Source of the DNA: Glaciecola sp. HTCC2999
GTDB taxonomy: Bacteria; Pseudomonadota; Gammaproteobacteria; Enterobacterales; Alteromonadaceae
DNA length: 64,000 nucleotides
Direction: 5' to 3'
Assembly (NCBI RefSeq): GCF_000155775.1
Contig: NZ_DS989810.1
Location: 496,310 to 560,309 of the forward strand
The notes under the pieces were generated by a model. It ran no database searches. It had not been told where the DNA came from and saw nothing but the letters and a program-made list of their open reading frames with translations. This document shows positions 8,091 through 15,115 of the stretch, piece after piece. Positions within the stretch are counted from its first letter, which is position 1, and each line of letters begins with the position of its first letter. The translations under genes were made by a program, and so were the position numbers.

Positions 8091-8420
8091 TCAGTTCAGG
8101 TATTGCTCCTTCAACGCTTGCGTTTGTAATTGCTGGTCTGCAAATATCACCAAGTCATTGGTCGCTACATTGCCACCACTAGCTACCGTCACCTGCTCTG
8201 TCACATTCTCATCATTCACAATCACGTTTCGAGTGAGGGTAATATTACCTGAGTTATCCAGTGTCAGACTGTAATCCGCCAGTCCACCCTCTAGATAGAT
8301 TTCATCTTGACCTGATTTCAAGTTCGATGCATCCACTACTGAGACTGCGGGCACATAGATTTGGTCTATCCCGCTACTGCCTGATATCAACGTGCTGATA
8401 TTTGACCCTAATACCCTCAC
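8091..8420 (-). CDS. fragment resembling part of a large repetitive surface protein
   Basis: 109 residues opening with GTG and no clear ribosome-binding site. The sequence is Asn/Thr/Val-rich with beta-strand periodicity (GGLADYSLTLDNSGNITLTR). It looks like a piece of a long extracellular adhesin or cadherin-like repeat protein rather than a complete gene. No signal peptide and no neighbour that fits. I would treat it as a decaying fragment. Confidence 0.3.
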   Translation of the reverse strand: MRVLGSNISTLISGSSGIDQIYVPAVSVVDASNLKSGQDEIYLEGGLADYSLTLDNSGNITLTRNVIVNDENVTEQVTVASGGNVATNDLVIFADQQLQTQALKEQYLN

Positions 8421-8679
8421 ATTCTAAAACCAGGCTCCCTGCTTATTCATTATTATATCGGTAGGTAGGTGGTATTTTAGTTATTTTTTGTTCAGCTTTT
8501 TCCGCTAGAAGTAAGGTCTTATTTCACATGGAGAACTAGAGGTTCCCGTAACATTTCGCTAATACATTTTAGGAAAAGTGATCACTTTCATTACTTATTT
8601 TGAAAAAATTCACCTAGAATAAAACGTGTGTTGTAGCTCACTTCTATTGTAGGTCTTACCTAAAGACGCAAAGCTGAAA

Positions 8680-9678
8680 CTACACAACCGGCAAATTATC
8701 TCGCACAACCAATGGCAATTGACTGACCAAACGTCGCCTCCACGGCTGCCAAAAAGCAGATAATATCAATAACGACGCCCCCATGAGCACACCTGTTATA
8801 GCAAAGCTATAGCCTACACCACCGAAATTTTCGATCATAGATGAAATTGCAAATATCACATAAACCAATGACGATACCATAAACGCACGTCGGTCAATGG
8901 CTATCGATATGCCACTCATCATTAAGTAAAGGCACATTACCAGTGTTAGCCCCAACAGGCTCTCCGTTCCCTTAAGAATACCTAAACTTGAAAATACAGG
9001 ATGAATAATTAATGGTGCAGATAATAAATGTAACCAGAATGCCACATCTGAATGATGTGATATTCTTTTCGTATCCTTTGAATCCCAATACATTGCAAAG
9101 GTAAAAGTAATTAATCCGCACATAAATAAAATCAGCATTAACCACGTTTGTGCAGGTGGAAACACACTAAGCAGTAAAGATACAAACAATCCAATCAATG
9201 CAATAGCAGCCACAGCAATTGTAATAGGTACTTTAAAGCGCCACCAATGGATACCTGCGGCAAAGAACGATGCGCCCGCAGCAATTGCCGTCATTAATTC
9301 ATAAGATAAAGTAACTAGTTCATGCACAAACCAAAAAACACCGCCAATAAATGCGATTAATAAAACGATAGCGGGTAATGCCATTTTTCGTTGCTTAACA
9401 AAAATCTCCGACAAGCCCCATGCAAGAAAACTAAACACTAGAAAACCAATACTTGTACTTTTAGTTATAAATTCCACCACCCAATGCGATGAAAATAATA
9501 GTAACAAACAAGCAATAACGACGAAAATGTCGTTGAAACCACCGATAAGTTTAAAATTTTCTTCGTCTACGATGGGTGAATTACGTTCTGTGGTTAACAA
9601 ATGACGAAACTGTTCTACTGATAAATCAGTAAAAATACCATTTTTAACTGCTAAGTTGAGATCTTCATCAGAATACAT
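8680..9678 (-). CDS. multi-pass membrane protein of unknown function
   Basis: 332 residues from the ATG at 9678, which is preceded by TAAGG at good spacing; the longer frame from 9702 has no such signal. A cytosolic N-terminal part of about 45 residues (YSDEDLNLAVKNGIFTDLS) is followed by about ten hydrophobic segments to the C-terminus. The layout, a short helical head followed by many membrane helices, resembles DUF2157-type membrane proteins, but I cannot confirm that. It stands alone as cargo of element II, with over 250 bases of gene-free sequence on each side. Confidence 0.55.
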   Translation of the reverse strand: MYSDEDLNLAVKNGIFTDLSVEQFRHLLTTERNSPIVDEENFKLIGGFNDIFVVIACLLLLFSSHWVVEFITKSTSIGFLVFSFLAWGLSEIFVKQRKMALPAIVLLIAFIGGVFWFVHELVTLSYELMTAIAAGASFFAAGIHWWRFKVPITIAVAAIALIGLFVSLLLSVFPPAQTWLMLILFMCGLITFTFAMYWDSKDTKRISHHSDVAFWLHLLSAPLIIHPVFSSLGILKGTESLLGLTLVMCLYLMMSGISIAIDRRAFMVSSLVYVIFAISSMIENFGGVGYSFAITGVLMGASLLILSAFWQPWRRRLVSQLPLVVRDNLPVV

Positions 9679-9702
9679 ATGTAACCTTACTACTATTAGC
9701 AA

Positions 9703-10006
9703 AAATAATTAAAAAAATTTTAGTACTTGGCCTAGATATAAAAAATAGTAAAATAAATACCAAAAACATTACTACAATATAACAATTATGGTGATTACAC
9801 TATAAAAGAAATATTCTTAGACTTACATATCAAATGGTACAATTTTTAAACTGAGATATTTGATGTAAACGATTACATTCATACAATGAACTATTGCCAC
9901 AACAACATATCTAGCGGCTTATCACCAAGTAAAAATAAGCAATCAACCCATCATATTTTACGCAAATAAGCCGCTTCTCTTTGATGTAAGTAATAGGCAA
10001 AGTTAC
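9703..10006. other. gene-free AT-rich spacer
   Basis: About 300 bases between the membrane protein gene and the 507-residue protein gene. It is AT-rich, with no open frame of note. It probably holds the promoter of the 8680-9678 gene (minus strand). I see no repeat or terminator I can support. Confidence 0.4.
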
Positions 10007-11530
10007 CTACCCATCAATTTTAACGTCAAAACCTGTTGTGTCTAAAACCGTTTTCTCGAAGGTTTTATAATCAACCACCTGCTTGCTGTAGATGGCATCA
10101 TGTACGGGTATACCATCATCTACAACAGATAGCATTGCATCCCGAATTTGCTTTTCAAAGTACGTCCATATAAAGAAGAATACACTAGCTTTGTCCCTAG
10201 ATTCTTGCCCTGTGGCTTCTTTTTCGATACTTTGCCAATCCATATCTTCTGGAAAGCTGTGCTTGGACTGTTCAATGGCTGACTCTAGCAGTTCAGGTTG
10301 ATGTGCTCCAATGGTAGCCACCACTTCACGCCTTAGTTGGTCGGATTCTTTAAAGAACGCTTTGAGCTGTTCACTTTGACCAACCTTCTTCTGACTACCA
10401 TTAGAATAGGCTGTTAGCAACGCTTTAACCTCATCTATACTTTTACCTAGAACTTCAGCAATTTGCTCTCGAAGGGTCTTTTTAGCCTTAGGGTTAACAC
10501 CATATGAAAATATTAAGGGGTATGCTGCATGTAAATCATCAAAACTTTGGTAGTGATACAATGGGAAATGCGTCAGGATGTTGAAACAAATTATTTGTAG
10601 ACCACCACTGATATCGTAGTTGTTATAACCTAGCGCTTTACGTTCATCGCTCTTTAACCTAGAAAAGATGTTGTAGGTACGCCCTTTCTCTGGGTCAACA
10701 CGCGATAGATTAGCTAGTGGTACGGTAATACAGTCAGGGGGTGATGGATGTGCGATACTCATGACTTGTATAAATGAACGCACGGACAATGCTTTTAGGT
10801 CAGACACCTTAATACTGAAGTAGTCTTGTGCGTGTTGGTAATTGACCTGACCTAGGTTGACACTTTTCCCACTACACAATGAATCTCCTATATGTAGCGG
10901 GGAATATGACAACCCATCTTTAGCCTTATTATATTTATCCACCACCTTAATGGTTGCTTCCACTATTTCGTTATTAAGTTGCTCTGCAGCAGGTGTTAAT
11001 TTCCAATATTTCGAATAAGCATCTGTTCTATAGCTATTCGACCGGGTAAATAAAGTCGATACCAATGTACTGTTGTTTATCTCCGTCAAAAGGTATTTAG
11101 CTGCACCACTTTGACTATGTACCGGCGTACCATTACTGCCTTTTCTAGATGCCACTTGTGTGATTAGCTTAATATATTCCCGCCCAACCCTGACAATACT
11201 CTTAGGTGTTTTTAGGTGATTTATCAAGTCACTGTGATATCGCAACACATACCCTGCCACCGCACCCATCACCTGCAAGAAATGCTGTGAGCTGGCTCCT
11301 GATGTCAAAGCAATATTTACATATACATCAACCGTTCTATTACGTACATAAGCTATATCCGCCTCATTTGGTGCTGCAGCTGTTAACAAATATTGTGCAA
11401 TAGCCTGCTTATTTTTGGTGATAGTTTGACGTGATAGCCCAGTTAATTTTGCTAATTCAGTATCCGACGTATCTTGTGCTATGCCTTGATGTTTTAGTAC
11501 TCGCAATACTTTTTCGATGGTAGTGTTCAT
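10007..11530 (-). CDS. HTH protein with polymerase-palm-like motifs, element II
   Basis: 507 residues. Residues 1-45 form a helix-turn-helix (ELAKLTGLSRQTITKNKQAI). From about 280 the sequence resembles single-subunit or family-A polymerases: GRTYN (283-287), a motif A-like YDISGGLQIICFN (305-317; compare T7 RNA polymerase, where the catalytic Asp is followed by Ser...Gly-Ile-Gln), a motif B-like stretch with K369 and Y375/N377/G378, and a motif C-like IPVHDAIYS with H477-D478. The order and spacing fit a palm, but the sequence is very diverged. It lies 49 bp downstream of the integrase gene in the same direction, so it may replicate, transcribe or regulate the element. Motif reading only. 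Confidence 0.5.
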   Translation of the reverse strand: MNTTIEKVLRVLKHQGIAQDTSDTELAKLTGLSRQTITKNKQAIAQYLLTAAAPNEADIAYVRNRTVDVYVNIALTSGASSQHFLQVMGAVAGYVLRYHSDLINHLKTPKSIVRVGREYIKLITQVASRKGSNGTPVHSQSGAAKYLLTEINNSTLVSTLFTRSNSYRTDAYSKYWKLTPAAEQLNNEIVEATIKVVDKYNKAKDGLSYSPLHIGDSLCSGKSVNLGQVNYQHAQDYFSIKVSDLKALSVRSFIQVMSIAHPSPPDCITVPLANLSRVDPEKGRTYNIFSRLKSDERKALGYNNYDISGGLQIICFNILTHFPLYHYQSFDDLHAAYPLIFSYGVNPKAKKTLREQIAEVLGKSIDEVKALLTAYSNGSQKKVGQSEQLKAFFKESDQLRREVVATIGAHQPELLESAIEQSKHSFPEDMDWQSIEKEATGQESRDKASVFFFIWTYFEKQIRDAMLSVVDDGIPVHDAIYSKQVVDYKTFEKTVLDTTGFDVKIDG

Positions 11531-11579
11531 AACAAATAGGACCTAGGTTCAGTATTGTTGTATGCCATAATGACTAAAG

Positions 11580-12704
11580 CTACGACAAATGTGCAAGTTC
11601 AGCAAGATATTTAGACCACTTATCCATCAGCTCCCTGCGCTCCTCCAGCCTTTGTGAACGGTCATATGCAGCCTTAACCTGATTACCTTCAATATGCCCA
11701 AGCTGAAGTTCAATCAGATCGCCTGGAAGCCTACAATGCTCCCTAGCTAACGTGGAGAAACTTGACCTGAACCCATGAAATACATGAGTCTGCTTATCCA
11801 CACCAAGTGACCGTAACGCATGGTTTAGGGTGTTTTCACTCAGTGGACTATTCGGTTTGATACCGTTGAACAAGTACTCACCGTTAGTCTGAGCTATGGC
11901 AGTTTGTAGCATTTCAATAACAGGCTCTGTTAACGGTATCCAATGTTCCCTACCCATCTTATCTTTGGGTATGACCCATAGTTTACGGTCAAAGTCGATG
12001 TGCTCAGGTTTAGCCATCCTGATAGACTGACTTCGCAGAAATACATGTGGTGCTAGTTGCAAGCACAGCTTCACTGATGGCATGAGATTCGATGCACTGT
12101 CTATGGTAGCCAACAATCTAGCAAATTCACTTTGTTCAACGATAGCAGGCATATGACGAACGCTAGGTTGTTTGGTACAGCCCTGTAGTGGCTGTGCTGG
12201 ATTGGTTTCACAGTAAAGATTTTGTACACCGTATTTAAATATCTGACTCAGGATGTTTTGTACGCGTCTAGCTAGCTCTAAATGTCCCTTAGCTTCAATT
12301 TGTTTTAGTATTGGCAAGATATCTTTGGGTTTGATATTAGCAATGGTCATATTTCCTAGTTTTGGTAACAGGTAATTTTCAATCCTGCGATGAACTAGAT
12401 GCTTATTCTTATAACTTGTGTAACCTTTGTATACAAGCCACTCAGAGGCTGTTTCCTTAAAGGATATGCACTTGTACTCTGCAACCACTTCTAGATCATC
12501 AAGAAGCGCTCTGGCCTTCTCAAGGGATATCTTGGGATAAGAGCCTAGTGCCTTCATTGTCCAAGAACCTGTGTGATTTTTATAGCGGTATCGCCAGTTT
12601 TTAGAGCCTGATTTAGTTACTTCTAAATACAAGCCATCGGAATCTAGATGACGTTCTAATTTGGTGGGTGTTTTAAGACGATGGATTTTAGTATTCGTTA
12701 ACAT
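11580..12704 (-). CDS. P4-type tyrosine integrase of element II
   Basis: 374 residues, complete. An N-terminal DUF4102/Arm-binding domain (LERHLDSDGLYLEVTKSGSKNWRYRY) is followed by a core-binding domain (about 95-180) and a catalytic domain with HGFR (HVFHGFRSSFST), then LGH and AAYDRS, carrying the second His and the Tyr nucleophile. It catalyses site-specific recombination at a tRNA 3' end. It faces away from the tRNA-Ser-like sequence at 12876-12967, which starts about 170 bp upstream, the usual layout for this class. A close relative, now broken, lies at 37361-38268. Confidence 0.92.
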   Translation of the reverse strand: MLTNTKIHRLKTPTKLERHLDSDGLYLEVTKSGSKNWRYRYKNHTGSWTMKALGSYPKISLEKARALLDDLEVVAEYKCISFKETASEWLVYKGYTSYKNKHLVHRRIENYLLPKLGNMTIANIKPKDILPILKQIEAKGHLELARRVQNILSQIFKYGVQNLYCETNPAQPLQGCTKQPSVRHMPAIVEQSEFARLLATIDSASNLMPSVKLCLQLAPHVFLRSQSIRMAKPEHIDFDRKLWVIPKDKMGREHWIPLTEPVIEMLQTAIAQTNGEYLFNGIKPNSPLSENTLNHALRSLGVDKQTHVFHGFRSSFSTLAREHCRLPGDLIELQLGHIEGNQVKAAYDRSQRLEERRELMDKWSKYLAELAHLS

Positions 12705-12875
12705 GTGTTCTTCTCTGTAAGTGACAGATTATCTACTCAAATTCTACTCATACTAAACAGTAGAATTTACAAGAACTGATTTTGCAGGGGGTATTAGTAA
12801 AATCCCTGAAAGCCAGTAAACACAGTGCTTTAAAACGAAAAAAGCCAGACTATTATAGTCTAGCTTTTCATGTAA
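12705..12875 (-). promoter_or_regulatory. conserved integrase-side end of element II, with terminator
   Basis: This 171-bp stretch is closely similar to 38269-38439 at the same place in element III. It contains ATTCTACTCATA near 12740, TAGAATTTACAAGAACTG near 12761, and the same terminator hairpin near its right end. It presumably holds the integrase promoter and arm-type integrase binding sites. These roles are inferred from position and conservation. Confidence 0.5.
12838..12871 (-). terminator. rho-independent terminator beside the tRNA-Ser-like sequence
   Basis: On the minus strand AAAGCTAGACTA and TAGTCTGGCTTT form a stem with a short loop followed by a T run. The same hairpin occurs at 38400-38433, just after the complete tRNA-Ser gene. 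It belongs to the element end and so replaces the tRNA terminator after integration. Confidence 0.7.
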
Positions 12876-12967
12876 TGGCGGAGAGTAGAGGATTCGAACC
12901 TCTGGTACGTATGACCGTACGTCTGATTTCAAGTCAGGTGCATTAAACCGGGCTCTGCCAACTACTT
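12876..12967 (-). tRNA. tRNA-Ser(TGA)-like sequence with damaged acceptor stem
   Basis: Minus strand: a D arm (GGCAGAGC...TTTAATGC), an anticodon arm with loop CTTGAAA (anticodon TGA), a long variable arm (GTACG/CGTAC), a T arm (GGTTCGAATCC) and ACTCTCCGCCA at the 3' end are all readable as tRNA-Ser(TGA). The 5' acceptor strand reads AAGTAGT and pairs at only about three or four of seven positions with the 3' strand. This is what a recombination junction replacing the 5' end would give. It probably marks the boundary between elements II and III. Functional status is doubtful. Confidence 0.5.
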
Positions 12968-13280
12968 TGTTATGTTTCTAATAACTCTGTGCTTAGGTTA
13001 AATATAACACAATCTACTCATAGAGATGATATTTGTTACAAAGTAGAAGAGCTATGCTTGCCCAAGTTACTCCTTCTTGCTGATAACTTGTAGGCACTCC
13101 CCTACATATGTAGAGGCAAATGTGTAAACTGTTATTATGCACAGCACTCACCTACTAGTTCTTATCACAGCAACCAATACTAAGATGGCGGGTGAGCATA
13201 ATTTGTAATTATGTGAAATCGGTATCAAGCAAACGAAGTGCGGTAAGACTGTATGCAACTATATGTAAATCTAAGACGTT
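12968..13280. other. noncoding left end of element III
   Basis: About 310 bases without a gene, homologous in blocks to 7511-7830. Its right part holds copy 2 of the conserved motif (13197-13252). It then joins abruptly at about 13281 to a truncated copy of a sulfatase leader, so this is a rearrangement point. Confidence 0.55.
13197..13252 (+). repeat. conserved noncoding element-end motif, copy 2
   Basis: Hairpin CATAATT-TGT-AATTATG followed by GGTATCAAGCAAACGAAGTG and CGGTAA. It matches copies at 7769-7823 and 33827-33882 and has a compensatory change at the outer hairpin pair relative to copy 1. Confidence 0.5.
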
Positions 13281-13343
13281 AATAGTTGTTGCCACTAATA
13301 GGCTAATAATACCTGCTTTAGCCCACTTCAATAGTTTGTTCAC
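13209..13343 (-). pseudogene. remnant 5' end of a sulfatase gene (signal peptide only)
   Basis: From GTG 13343 the frame reads NKLLKWAKAGIISLLVAT, closely matching the signal peptide of the sulfatase encoded at 27764-29263. Similarity stops near 13281, around the lipobox cysteine. The frame then runs 20-odd codons through element-end DNA to a stop. The upstream 50 bases (to 13393), including the AAAGGAG ribosome-binding site, also match. This is a truncated duplicate of that gene's start. Confidence 0.7.
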
Positions 13344-13393
13344 GAGAGCTCCTTTATTTATGCTTGTAACTGTTTGTTTGAAAGACAAATGTT
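13281..13393 (-). repeat. direct repeat of the sulfatase D leader, copy 1
   Basis: About 110 bases closely similar to 29200-29312 in the same orientation. It covers a 50-base leader, the ribosome-binding site and the signal peptide codons. It begins exactly where the downstream sulfatase gene (13392-14873) ends, suggesting this sulfatase was once followed by a full copy of the other. Confidence 0.75.
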
Positions 13394-14873
13394 AGTGAGG
13401 TTTCGCTTTTAAAAGTTGCTTGCGAATAAGTTGTTGATTCACCTTGGCATCATATTCAGGGTTAAGCTTAGTTGGAATATCTGCGCCAATTTGTTGTTGC
13501 CATGCTTGCAGTTTCGTTTTTAATTCTTTGACCCTGCTTGGATGCACACTGGCAAGGTTATTCTTTTCAGCTAAGTCATTGGCTAGGTTATATAATTCAA
13601 ACTCATTGTTTTCAAAGTATTGGAGCAATTTCCAGTCGCCACTTCTAATGGCACTACCTGGGCGAGTTCTAAATAATGGGTCTTGCCCTTGGTCGGTTGG
13701 TGCATGGTGTGCCTGTAAATATACTGGAAAATGCCAGAATAAATCACGCTCGGCAATGTCTTGCTGACCTAATAAGTGCGCAGTTAAATCAACACCATCG
13801 AGCACTTGGTTTGGTTGTTTTGATTTCGTTAAATTAACTAAGGTTGGGTAGAAATCAGCATTTATAACAGGGGTATGGTCAAGGCCTGGTTTAACTTTTT
13901 CTGGCCAACGAACAATTAATGGCACACGTAAACCACCGTCATAATAAGAGCCTTTACCGCCACGAAGTGGTGTTGGGAATGACGACATGCGGTAACCACC
14001 GTTGTCAGAGGTGAAAATAACCACAGTATTCTCGGCTAAACCTTCTGAATCTAACATGTCAAAAATTCGACCGACATTGTCATCCATATGTTCAACCATG
14101 GCCGCATAGGTGGCTTCTCGCTTACTTTTAATGCCTTTTTCATGGTACTTATTTACTTTATCAACCACCGCTTGATAAGGGGTATGTACAGTGTAGTAAG
14201 GTACATACGCAAAAAACGGTTGGTCTTTGCTTGATTTCACCCAGTCGATCACCTCTGTGGTTAAACGCTCGGTTAAATATTCACCTTTCGGGCCGTCTTC
14301 AATGTTCGGTAATTGGTAAGGGCTAAAGTAATGAAAGGTCATGCCTTGGTGACTACCGGCAACATTAACATCAAAACCTTGCTTATCTGGATCTGCGCCT
14401 AAATGCCATTTGCCAAACGTTCCTGTCGTATAACCTGCGGTCTTCAGGGATTCCCCTATGGTGATAATGTCCGTAGTAAGGCCGCGCTTATTTTTTATCG
14501 GGATCAGTTTACGTGTTTTTGCATGACCTCGGTCTGACGGCGATACAGTATAAACGCCATGTCGAGGCCCATATTGACCCGACATTAGTACCGCACGGCT
14601 TGGTGCACAGTTAGCTGCGCCTGCGTAGGCTTGATCAAAAACTAAACCTTGTTGTGCGAGTGCATCAATATTAGGCGTTTCAAAATAGTCGGTTGTTTGG
14701 TTGTAACCGACATCAGACCAACCTAAATCGTCGATAACAATCATAATGATATTGGGTTTGGTAGTATCTGCTATCACGGCTGTATTCACTGGCGTTGGCT
14801 TACCGCCACAAGCAGCCGTCAAAGCTGCCGTTAAAGTTAAAGTGCAGGTTACTAATAAAGTGTTTAATTTCAT
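13392..14873 (-). CDS. S1-family sulfatase A (lipoprotein)
   Basis: About 493 residues from the ATG at 14873. That start (MKLNTLLVTC) is shared with its near-identical copy at 32055-33521, whereas the longer frame to 14909 is not conserved. The lipobox (LTAAC, Cys22) predicts a lipoprotein. The formylglycine motif is C89-A-P-S-R93, and IDDLG (47-51) supplies calcium-binding Asp residues. FGKWHLG is present. It hydrolyses sulfate esters, probably on a polysaccharide; subfamily not assigned. It is the last gene of the minus-strand cluster. Activity needs formylglycine maturation by an enzyme not encoded in this window. Confidence 0.9.
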   Translation of the reverse strand: MKLNTLLVTCTLTLTAALTAACGGKPTPVNTAVIADTTKPNIIMIVIDDLGWSDVGYNQTTDYFETPNIDALAQQGLVFDQAYAGAANCAPSRAVLMSGQYGPRHGVYTVSPSDRGHAKTRKLIPIKNKRGLTTDIITIGESLKTAGYTTGTFGKWHLGADPDKQGFDVNVAGSHQGMTFHYFSPYQLPNIEDGPKGEYLTERLTTEVIDWVKSSKDQPFFAYVPYYTVHTPYQAVVDKVNKYHEKGIKSKREATYAAMVEHMDDNVGRIFDMLDSEGLAENTVVIFTSDNGGYRMSSFPTPLRGGKGSYYDGGLRVPLIVRWPEKVKPGLDHTPVINADFYPTLVNLTKSKQPNQVLDGVDLTAHLLGQQDIAERDLFWHFPVYLQAHHAPTDQGQDPLFRTRPGSAIRSGDWKLLQYFENNEFELYNLANDLAEKNNLASVHPSRVKELKTKLQAWQQQIGADIPTKLNPEYDAKVNQQLIRKQLLKAKPH

Positions 14874-15115
14874 TAAGGTTACTCTTTTGTTGTTGGTTTT
14901 ACCTGTCAAATTTTAGACGTTTAAAATTATTGGGTAGCTGTGTTTTATTTCTGGGTTTTATCGCTAAGTGACCAGTTAAGTTAATAACTTAGTTAATAGC
15001 TAAGCAGTCACTAATTAAAAAGTCGTAAGAAATTTTTTGAACCATTGCTAATGTAATCAGTACGTTTTAACCCGTCAGTGCCACGTTTTTTAACGCGTAT
15101 TCGCGCGCATTAGCG

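Noticed and set aside
13192..13395. Plus-strand 67-codon frame after sulfatase A
   Set aside because: It is antisense to the truncated sulfatase leader and has no independent support.
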